Below, piece after piece: positions 58,922 through 64,000 of a DNA stretch of 64,000 nt. The stretch is from a virus, in the IMG/VR virus record IMGVR_UViG_3300032087_005124, positions 1 to 64,000 of that record; one strand, given 5' to 3'. Position 1 is the first letter of the stretch. The number at the start of each line of letters is the position of its first letter. A program made the position numbers and the translations under genes. Below the pieces are notes generated by a model. It saw only the letters and a list, made by a program, of their open reading frames with translations. It made no database searches and had not been told where the DNA came from.

Positions 58922-59683
58922 TCATTTAATCCAATTACATTTTGAATTAATCAATTGTTTTTTTGTTTTCTTTTTATAAGGAACTCTAAAACTTAAATCG
59001 TCTTTGATTATATCTCTTTCTTCACTGTTTAAATGATGATCGTTTTTATTATGAAACCTATAATAATATAATTTATCTTTTATGTGGAAACATCTATTTT
59101 TACCTGCCATTTCTGCCATTGGTACAAATAAAACCATATCTTCTCCATACTTGAAAAATTTTCCATCTTTATATTTTAAGTCTACATCTTTTACATTTTT
59201 CAATAAGAAAAATTTATGAGACCTTAAATGTGTTAAACAAAATCTTTGATTTCTTAATGATTTAGACCAGTCTACAGGTGACAAATGGTCTTCTGGGAAT
59301 TGAATTAGTGGAGAGGAAGAAAAACCTCCATAAGTAAACCAGTAACCTTTTGAATATATTGTTTTTAAATAAGATAAAGTCTTTGCGTATTTTAAATGGT
59401 CATCACCATCTACAGTAACAATAATATCTTCATCATCAGGTTTGGCGACAGAAACAAAATTTATAGTCTTATTAAAGACAGCACCTTTGTTTTGTTTATT
59501 TTGTGTTATGATTATTCTTGAATCTTTTTTTGCAAATTCTCTTGCTACGTTTACAGATGAGTCGGTACTCGCATCATCCATGATATACATCTCCCAATTT
59601 TGCTCCTCTTGCATTTGAATGCTTTTAATACAAGAACTTATATAGCTTTCGCAGTTATAGCAGGTTGTGATAATTTTAATCAT
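58922..59683 (-). CDS. glycosyltransferase, GT2 family
   Basis: A 253-residue GT-A enzyme. The start is the textbook IKIITTCYNCESYISSCIKSI motif in part, followed by MDDASTDSS (the DDxSxD pair), KQNKGAVFN and IVTVDGDDHL with the metal-binding DGDD. It should transfer a sugar from a nucleotide donor. It is on the opposite strand to the other glycosyltransferases and is preceded by two tandem 37-base repeats, so its regulation probably differs. Acceptor unknown. Confidence 0.82.
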   Translation of the reverse strand: MIKIITTCYNCESYISSCIKSIQMQEEQNWEMYIMDDASTDSSVNVAREFAKKDSRIIITQNKQNKGAVFNKTINFVSVAKPDDEDIIVTVDGDDHLKYAKTLSYLKTIYSKGYWFTYGGFSSSPLIQFPEDHLSPVDWSKSLRNQRFCLTHLRSHKFFLLKNVKDVDLKYKDGKFFKYGEDMVLFVPMAEMAGKNRCFHIKDKLYYYRFHNKNDHHLNSEERDIIKDDLSFRVPYKKKTKKQLINSKCNWIK

Positions 59684-59688
59684 AAAAA

Positions 59689-59762
59689 AGTTCCAAGTTT
59701 AAGAGTAAAAAAGCCAAATATAGAAAGTTCCAAGTTTGAAGAGGAAAAAGCCAAATAAAGAA
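59689..59762 (-). repeat. two tandem 37-base repeats upstream of the GT2 gene
   Basis: Units at 59689-59725 and 59726-59762, each of the form AGTTCCAAGTTT ... AAAAGCCAAATA ... GAA. They begin 6 bases upstream of the minus-strand ATG at 59683. On the minus strand each contains TTTGGCTTTTT and AAACTTGGAACT. They could be promoter or leader elements. Confidence 0.65.
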
Positions 59763-59795
59763 CTTCAAATCAAATAAAAAAACAAAATAAAAAAA

Positions 59796-60155
59796 TTAAT
59801 CTGGCAAAACAATTTCTTCTTTTGTGGAATATTTCTTTTCTTTTCTTTCTTTTATCAACATTGCTTTTGCTAAAATCGCATAGTTTACAATGTCATCACA
59901 AGCATCTGTAACAGTCTCATCTGAAACAGAAAGTTCTTTGTCGTTAGTAAAAGAATTAATTCTTTGTATTTTGTCAATAACACGAATTAAAAGACCTTTT
60001 ACTGGATGCATACCAATAATTTTGGCTGAGTTAAAATTAGCAAAAATATCTTGTGCGGTTTTACCACCAGTATAATCGCTGTTTTTCTTTACCATGACTT
60101 CCCTGCAACTATTACAGGTGTCTTCGTGAATGTTTAATAATTCATTTAAATCCAT
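59796..60155 (-). CDS. DUF1599-like protein (nucleotide-modification associated)
   Basis: A 119-residue protein. The KKNSDYTGGKTAQDIFANFNSAKIIG part, GLLIRVIDKIQRINSF and the SDETVTDACDDIVNYAILAK segment match the DUF1599-like family found in phages and linked in genomic surveys to modified nucleotides. A MazG-like helical fold is possible. Cys residues near the N terminus (DTCNSCREV) are notable. The activity is not established. Confidence 0.6.
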   Translation of the reverse strand: MDLNELLNIHEDTCNSCREVMVKKNSDYTGGKTAQDIFANFNSAKIIGMHPVKGLLIRVIDKIQRINSFTNDKELSVSDETVTDACDDIVNYAILAKAMLIKERKEKKYSTKEEIVLPD

Positions 60156-60158
60156 TTT

Positions 60159-60404
60159 TTATTCCTCAGATTGTTCTTGTTTTTTTTGTTCCATTCTATA
60201 AATGTGTCTAGTCCACATATCAGCTTGTTCCATAGTTACTCTATCAGACCATTGTTTATAAGTACCCATGTATATATAAAAAGGGTATTCTATTACTTTT
60301 GTAATAAAGCTTACTATACCTGCAAGAATTCCTAATGGAATGCCGATAAGAATAGCTAATAAAAAGATAAATGATTTTCCAAAAAATAATTCCAATCTAT
60401 TCAT
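60159..60404 (-). CDS. small membrane protein, unknown
   Basis: An 81-residue protein with a long hydrophobic region (FIFLLAILIGIPLGILAGIVSFI) followed by an amphipathic soluble part (YIYMGTYKQWSDRVTMEQADMW) and charged end. The ATG at 60404 overlaps the previous stop (ATGAATAG) and has GAAGAAG just upstream; an upstream TTG at 60416 is less likely. Family unknown. Confidence 0.6.
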   Translation of the reverse strand: MNRLELFFGKSFIFLLAILIGIPLGILAGIVSFITKVIEYPFYIYMGTYKQWSDRVTMEQADMWTRHIYRMEQKKQEQSEE

Positions 60405-60534
60405 CTTCTTCTTCAAGTCTTTCTAATTCGTTTATTGCTTGTTCTATTTCTTCGTATGTCGGATAACGCATTCTATGTTTTTCACTTTCTGGAATAACTC
60501 CCATCCAACAGATACTTTTTTCTTCGTCTTTCAT
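60397..60534 (-). CDS. hidden small acidic protein, unknown
   Basis: A 45-residue frame on the minus strand, from ATG at 60534 to TAG at 60397-60399. It contains SICWMGVIPESEKHRMRYP and an acidic C-terminal helix (EEIEQAINELERLEEEDE). It begins just after a consensus promoter (60542-60569) and overlaps the next gene's ATG, so it is the first gene of this minus-strand unit. Family unknown. Confidence 0.6.
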   Translation of the reverse strand: MKDEEKSICWMGVIPESEKHRMRYPTYEEIEQAINELERLEEEDE

Positions 60535-60541
60535 AATACAT

Positions 60542-60569
60542 ATATTATAAATAGTAAACTGGTATTGTC
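60542..60569 (-). promoter_or_regulatory. consensus sigma70 promoter, minus strand
   Basis: On the minus strand TTGACA (60569-60564) and TATAAT (60547-60542) are separated by 16 bases. Both boxes are perfect consensus. It drives the minus-strand genes from 60534 leftwards. Confidence 0.8.
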
Positions 60570-60594
60570 AAAGGAATTTTTATTCAAAAAAAAT

Positions 60595-60622
60595 ACTTGA
60601 CCATATAAAAAGTTGTAGTAAA
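60595..60622 (+). promoter_or_regulatory. sigma70-like promoter, plus strand
   Basis: TTGACC (60595-60600) and TAAATT (60617-60622) with 16-base spacing, just before ATG 60631. Upstream is a T-rich/A-rich stretch shared with the promoter at 61910. It stands back to back with the minus-strand promoter at 60542. Confidence 0.65.
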
Positions 60623-60630
60623 TTAGCCTT

Positions 60631-61569
60631 ATGCAAAAAGTAAACGAAGTCTTCAAAGACGCAATTGGACAGGATTCTGTCAAAAAGACATTAAGTGTCT
60701 ATATAGATGCTTATAAGAAAACAAATCGTATGCCCTTCTTGAATTTCACTACTCAAAAGGGTGGCGGTAAAACATTCTTCGCTCGTAAGTTTAGAGAAGC
60801 TCTACAGCGAACAGATGGTAGTAGACCTCCAATGCTTGAGGTCAATGGTAAAACAATAAAAAACGCAAATAGTTTCTTCGAACAAGTTTATCCAGTTTGG
60901 ATACAGAACAAAGCACATTTGTTTATTGATGAAGGACATAATTTGCCTAATGAATTACAGCAGATTTTTCTTTCTGTTTTTAATGTGGATAAGAATCCTA
61001 TTAGAACAGTTGAGCATGATACTATTCCCTATACTTTTGATTTTAGAGAAATATCATTCTGCATGGCAACTACAGATCAGCAGAAGTTAGCTGAACCATT
61101 GAGAGATCGTCTTCGTGATATTGCTTTTGAGGAATATTCAAATGAAGATCTATATAGTATATTCTATGATAACATGGAGAATAAAGCAGATATAAAGCAG
61201 AGCGTACAGGAAGATATTGTTTCTACTTTTAGAGGCAATCCAAGAGATGCGGTTGTTAAAGCAGAAGATTTAAAAACTTTCGTTTCTGCAAGATCTCTTA
61301 AAGAGATTACAAAGTATGTATGGCAGGATTTCTGTAAGACTATGGGAATACTTAAATACGGCTTAACTGCTTCTGAGATGTCAATCATAAAAACTCTTGG
61401 AGAAAGAGGGGCTATGTCATTAACTGGATTGTCTTCAATCACTGGATTCCAAAAAGGAGCTATCCAGAAAGATTATGAAGCAATATTAATCAAGAAGAAT
61501 CTAATGAAAATAGACTCTAAAAGAGAATTAACTAAAAAAGGATTGGATCTTGCAAGAGCTTTTGCTTAA
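60631..61569 (+). CDS. RuvB-like AAA+ ATPase
   Basis: A 312-residue AAA+ protein similar to RuvB, the Holliday-junction branch-migration motor. Walker A includes KGGGKT (43-48), Walker B is LFIDEGHNLP, ATTDQQKL is the sensor region and PLRDRLRDI the Arg-finger context. The C-terminal 70 residues form a winged helix (GERGAMSLTGLSSITGF ... LTKKGLDLARAF), as in RuvB. No RuvA or RuvC was recognised nearby. It may act in recombination, replication or clamp-loading-like remodelling. Confidence 0.75.
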   Translation: MQKVNEVFKDAIGQDSVKKTLSVYIDAYKKTNRMPFLNFTTQKGGGKTFFARKFREALQRTDGSRPPMLEVNGKTIKNANSFFEQVYPVWIQNKAHLFIDEGHNLPNELQQIFLSVFNVDKNPIRTVEHDTIPYTFDFREISFCMATTDQQKLAEPLRDRLRDIAFEEYSNEDLYSIFYDNMENKADIKQSVQEDIVSTFRGNPRDAVVKAEDLKTFVSARSLKEITKYVWQDFCKTMGILKYGLTASEMSIIKTLGERGAMSLTGLSSITGFQKGAIQKDYEAILIKKNLMKIDSKRELTKKGLDLARAFA

Positions 61570-61577
61570 AATTATAT

Positions 61578-61889
61578 ATGCGAAAAAACTATAAGCCCAA
61601 AGAAATCATAATCGCAGGAACAAAGTTTGATATTGTATATAAAACAATGAAAGATTTTGGCGAATTAGATTTCGATGAAAGAAAGATATATGTATCTAAT
61701 AAAATAAAAGGAGAAGTTCTTTTAGATACAATCATTCATGAAGCTGTTCATGTCATGCTTTCTTTCTCAGGGCTTGGTTATATCCTCGAAGATGTACAAA
61801 CAGAATTAGAGGAAGCATTAGTTCGGGCATTTGATAACATAGCAATCCCAATTATAAAAGAACAAATTAAATCTTACTATGAGGTTTAA
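61578..61889 (+). CDS. small zinc metallopeptidase-like protein
   Basis: A 103-residue protein with HEAVH at residues 54-58 (an HExxH zinc motif) in TIIHEAVHVMLSF, followed by an acidic helix (ELEEALVRAF) that could give the third ligand. It resembles ImmA/IrrE- or SprT-type minimal peptidases of phages, which may cut regulators. It follows the RuvB-like gene by 8 bases and precedes a consensus promoter. Confidence 0.68.
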   Translation: MRKNYKPKEIIIAGTKFDIVYKTMKDFGELDFDERKIYVSNKIKGEVLLDTIIHEAVHVMLSFSGLGYILEDVQTELEEALVRAFDNIAIPIIKEQIKSYYEV

Positions 61890-61909
61890 TTTTTATTTAA
61901 AAAAAATAG

Positions 61910-61937
61910 TTGACATTAAAAGCGAACAGAGTATATT
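61910..61937 (+). promoter_or_regulatory. consensus sigma70 promoter
   Basis: TTGACA (61910-61915) and TATATT (61932-61937) with 16-base spacing. The preceding TTTTTATTTAAAAAAAATA is shared with the promoter at 60595 and resembles an UP element. ATG 61947 follows. Confidence 0.75.
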
Positions 61938-61946
61938 AGAAGCACT

Positions 61947-62147
61947 ATGAGAATTACAGTTGAATATGATCATGTCATTCAGAATGCTACTCAAACATCT
62001 TTTTCTTTTAAAGAGATGGCTATGAAGCACCACGACTGGCTTTGTGATCAAGGTATTTTGTATGAAGGTTACGATGAGTTACCTTTTACTGAAAAACAGT
62101 TTGAAGCTGTTATCGATTATTTAGACAGAAAAAGTCATCAAATCTAA
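61947..62147 (+). CDS. small protein, unknown
   Basis: A 66-residue protein with RITVEYDHVIQNATQTSFSFKE and a helical end (EKQFEAVIDYLDRK). It is the first gene after a consensus promoter. Family unknown; early expression is inferred. Confidence 0.55.
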   Translation: MRITVEYDHVIQNATQTSFSFKEMAMKHHDWLCDQGILYEGYDELPFTEKQFEAVIDYLDRKSHQI

Positions 62148-62173
62148 TAAACATAAAACTAAAAAACAAAACA

Positions 62174-62386
62174 ATGGGTAGAGGTAGACCAAAAGGAGCA
62201 AAGTCATTTGTAAACATTGACATGGAAACACTGAATAATTATTTTGGTGCTAGACAGTTTGTTCCAGTTAGCAGGGTTTGGCTAGAAAAGCTAAACATCG
62301 TAGTTGATGAAAGTCAACCGAACGTAGTAAAAACTTCGGCTAAACCGACAGAAGGTGAAGTCATATCAATGAACTTAACACAATGA
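62174..62386 (+). CDS. small protein with AT-hook-like start
   Basis: A 70-residue protein starting GRGRPKGAKSFVN, an AT-hook-like GRPK core that can grip AT-rich minor grooves. The rest (VPVSRVWLEKLNIVV) is short and uncharacterised. DNA binding is inference. It overlaps the next gene by 4 bases. Confidence 0.55.
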   Translation: MGRGRPKGAKSFVNIDMETLNNYFGARQFVPVSRVWLEKLNIVVDESQPNVVKTSAKPTEGEVISMNLTQ

Positions 62387-62631
62387 GAACTTTACTTGAT
62401 GCAATTAAATTAGCAGAAAGCGAAGAGATTGATGGTCTATGGGCTATCTTAAAGTACAAAGATATTGGTATAATGAGGAAGCTAAAATCTATGTCAGCTT
62501 TATTAGATATAGATGATAATAAAGTTATTGATGAAGCTCCTAAAGACGAAGATAATAGAATAATAGATTTTAAAACTAGAAATCAAATACATAAAATATT
62601 ATTAGAAACTAGCAAGCAAGCTTATGAGTGA
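62383..62631 (+). CDS. small helical protein, unknown
   Basis: An 82-residue charged helical protein (LLDAIKLAESEEIDGLWAIL, KTRNQIHKILLETSKQA). It overlaps both neighbours (ATGA at the start, 8 bases at the end). Family unknown. Confidence 0.55.
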   Translation: MRTLLDAIKLAESEEIDGLWAILKYKDIGIMRKLKSMSALLDIDDNKVIDEAPKDEDNRIIDFKTRNQIHKILLETSKQAYE

Positions 62632-62821
62632 AAAAATTAATTTTACCTTATTAGGAGGTTGGATTTTAAAAGCAGAAGTTGACGAAGAGAATGAAGTAAT
62701 TCATGTTACTCTTGGCAATGAAAAAGGGCAAATAGCAAAAAAAGATTTGTCTAATTACACAGGTGGACACCTTGATGAAGATACAACATCTTACGTTCTG
62801 ATCAATGAAGGAAGTAATTAA
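62624..62821 (+). CDS. small beta-rich protein, unknown
   Basis: A 65-residue protein with short strands (INFTLLGGWILKAEVDEENEV) and an acidic end. It overlaps the next gene by 17 bases. Family unknown. Confidence 0.5.
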   Translation: MSEKINFTLLGGWILKAEVDEENEVIHVTLGNEKGQIAKKDLSNYTGGHLDEDTTSYVLINEGSN

Positions 62822-62996
62822 GTATATTGTTCTTGATAGAAAGAACAGAAAGATGGGAGGATATTCTACAAAATTGCAAATAGGATGTCCTAGAAAAATG
62901 GCTATACAAAACGCAGAGCAATCAAACGGAACAGTTTTTGCGGTTGATGAAGATGGAGACATGAGAGAAGTGTATCCAAAAGATAAATTAAAATGA
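62805..62996 (+). CDS. small protein, unknown
   Basis: A 63-residue protein (EVIKYIVLDRKNRKMGGYSTKLQ ... EDGDMREVYPKDKLK in part). The start lies within the previous gene and the end overlaps the next by 4 bases. No family or motif recognised. Confidence 0.5.
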   Translation: MKEVIKYIVLDRKNRKMGGYSTKLQIGCPRKMAIQNAEQSNGTVFAVDEDGDMREVYPKDKLK

Positions 62997-63238
62997 TTAT
63001 TTCAGAGAACGCACTGTATCTACACGGATTAAAAGATGCGATTGCAGGGTCTTCAAGTTGTGGAAAGATAGTATATGACTATGAAAAGGTTGTTGCTATT
63101 TTTGTAAAACAAGGGATGACACAAGAAGAAGCAATTGATTATGTTGATTATAATGTAATGGGATTGCAATGCAATGGCGATGGATTTATCATGATGTATG
63201 ATAAAAATATGATTGACATAGAGGATTTTGAGGAGTAA
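62993..63238 (+). CDS. small protein, unknown
   Basis: An 81-residue protein beginning MIISENALYLHGLKDAIAG and ending IDIEDFEE. It contains YVDYNVMGLQCNGDGFIMMYD, a pattern seen in small conserved phage proteins. Function unknown. Confidence 0.55.
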   Translation: MIISENALYLHGLKDAIAGSSSCGKIVYDYEKVVAIFVKQGMTQEEAIDYVDYNVMGLQCNGDGFIMMYDKNMIDIEDFEE

Positions 63239-63245
63239 TTTTTAT

Positions 63246-63274
63246 TTGACACCGAATTTAAATTAATTTAAATT
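63246..63274 (+). promoter_or_regulatory. candidate promoter on an AT palindrome
   Basis: TTGACA (63246-63251) precedes TAAATT (63269-63274) with 17-base spacing. The spacer and -10 are the perfect 20-base palindrome AATTTAAATTAATTTAAATT (63255-63274), so a regulator could cover the promoter. Confidence 0.5.
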
Positions 63275-63281
63275 AAAACAT

Positions 63282-63464
63282 ATGAAGAAGTTTAAAGTTA
63301 CATTCAGAGATGAAATAGAAGCAGAATCAGAAGAGGAAGCGTATAAAAACATTCTTAATTTTTGTGCAATGGTTTACAATAGTTCAGATGTTACAGCTTT
63401 TAAATTTGAAGAAGTTTTAGAAGATGGCAATGGGCATGAGATTAAAATGCCTGTAACCCCATAA
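63282..63464 (+). CDS. small protein, unknown
   Basis: A 60-residue protein with a beta start (KKFKVTFRDEIEAESEEEAYK), the KVTFRDEIEAxSxEEA pattern seen in small phage proteins of beta-alpha-beta shape. It lies behind a promoter with a palindrome. Function unknown. Confidence 0.55.
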   Translation: MKKFKVTFRDEIEAESEEEAYKNILNFCAMVYNSSDVTAFKFEEVLEDGNGHEIKMPVTP

Positions 63465-63469
63465 AATTA

Positions 63470-63625
63470 ATGAAAAGTATTTGGAGATTGTGGGCAAAAG
63501 CGTTAGGAGAAAAACAAGGAAAAGATAGTGAGGCTGATTTTGTAGCACTTATTAGAACTTTGATTATTCTTCAAGCTATTATTTGCAATTTCTTTATTGT
63601 GGCTAATATTATAAAAAATTGGTAA
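63470..63625 (+). CDS. small membrane protein, unknown
   Basis: A 51-residue gene starting ATG 63470 and ending TAA 63623-63625. The N terminus is basic (KSIWRLWAKALGEKQGK) and the C-terminal half is one hydrophobic segment (TLIILQAIICNFFIVANII). It overlaps the next gene (TAATG). Similar small proteins occur in marine T4-like phages. Function unknown. Confidence 0.6.
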   Translation: MKSIWRLWAKALGEKQGKDSEADFVALIRTLIILQAIICNFFIVANIIKNW

Positions 63626-64000
63626 TGAATATATTTGCAGTAGACAAAGATCCTAAAATTTCAGCACAGCAGTTGTGCGACAAACACGTTGTAAAAATGA
63701 TTCTAGAATCGGCACAAATGCTTTGTGCGGTTTATGACAATGGTACAGCACCATACAAAAGAGCTTTTTACAATCACCCTTGCACCATTTGGGCTAGGGA
63801 ATCACAAGAAAACTATGAGTGGTTATTAGATCATGCTTATGCCATGTGTCAAGAGTATACAAGACGTTATGGCAAAGTACATAAATCTATTTATGCTATC
63901 GAGTGGTGCGGTAAAAACTACCACAGATTAAATTTACCTAAGATTGGTTTGACACCTTTTGCTCAAGCTATGCCAGAAGAGTACAAAAACGATTGTGCTA
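63625..64000 (+). CDS. Pyr_excise-like protein (partial, 3' end beyond the window)
   Basis: The first 125 residues of a gene cut by the window edge. The start (NIFAVDKDPKISAQQLCDKHVVKMILESAQML) and later NHPCTIWARES and YTRRYGKVHK segments match a conserved phage protein family often annotated as pyrimidine-dimer DNA glycosylase. It would act in repair of UV-damaged DNA if active. The family name is widely used but the activity is not proven for this branch, and the end is missing. Confidence 0.55.
   Translation, partial: MNIFAVDKDPKISAQQLCDKHVVKMILESAQMLCAVYDNGTAPYKRAFYNHPCTIWARESQENYEWLLDHAYAMCQEYTRRYGKVHKSIYAIEWCGKNYHRLNLPKIGLTPFAQAMPEEYKNDCA

Noticed and set aside
1-64000. tRNA genes, integrase, attachment sites or insertion sequences
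   Set aside because: None was recognised by eye. No cloverleaf was identified and no recombinase or transposase family was seen. A dedicated tRNA search could still find one.

Overview
The window is about 64 kb of an AT-rich genome with tightly packed, mostly plus-strand genes joined by ATGA or TAATG overlaps. It reads as part of the genome of a large tailed phage. Supporting genes are a UvsX/RecA recombinase, DnaB helicase, Toprim primase, a C-family DNA polymerase, a lysis cassette, several giant tail-fibre genes and many tiny conserved genes. A Gram-negative host is inferred from a lipoprotein (spanin-like) gene, a beta-barrel outer-membrane protein ending in Phe, and ADP-heptose synthesis genes. 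The fibre modules and some small proteins resemble those of marine T4-like phages, so an aquatic origin is likely. No integrase, terminase, capsid, portal or tRNA gene was recognised, so the genome continues beyond both ends.

Layout. (1) 1-6.0 kb: a sugar cassette with a GT2-type transferase, two GT9 (heptosyltransferase-like) enzymes, two more sugar-modifying enzymes, a ColD-like PLP enzyme carrying His188 where aminotransferases carry Lys, and GDP-mannose 4,6-dehydratase. (2) 6.0-18.0 kb: replication and recombination genes, including a C-family replicase split into three genes in the order PHP, exonuclease, polymerase, then a two-domain Clp-like ATPase. (3) 18.0-23.4 kb: small genes, HldD, an overlapping spanin-like pair, a stand-alone outer-membrane protein gene with its own promoter, palindrome and terminator, then holin-like and endolysin genes. 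(4) 23.4-26.5 kb: a second sugar operon with cupin, HldE kinase half, HldE nucleotidyltransferase half, methyltransferase, HAD phosphatase and a putative nuclease. (5) 26.5-58.4 kb: virion and adhesin genes, dominated by three fibres of 2948, 2195 and 2093 residues, a G8/beta-helix protein, and four LamG-like lectin paralogues. (6) 58.4-60.5 kb: a minus-strand block with a second GT2 enzyme. (7) 60.6-64 kb: a region of small genes with consensus sigma70-like promoters, probably early, starting with a RuvB-like ATPase.

How the parts fit. The ADP-heptose genes at 19.1 and 23.5-26.0 kb (HldD, both HldE halves and a phosphatase candidate) could supply the two GT9-like enzymes at 0.75-2.5 kb. Gmd plus the ColD-like enzyme could make a GDP-linked 3,6-dideoxysugar intermediate. 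Together these suggest that the phage remodels host surface glycans or decorates its own virion. The hexamer GTGTAA recurs just upstream of genes in the lysis and structural regions, while TTGACA-type promoters sit in the right-hand region. This fits a late/early division of transcription but has not been tested.
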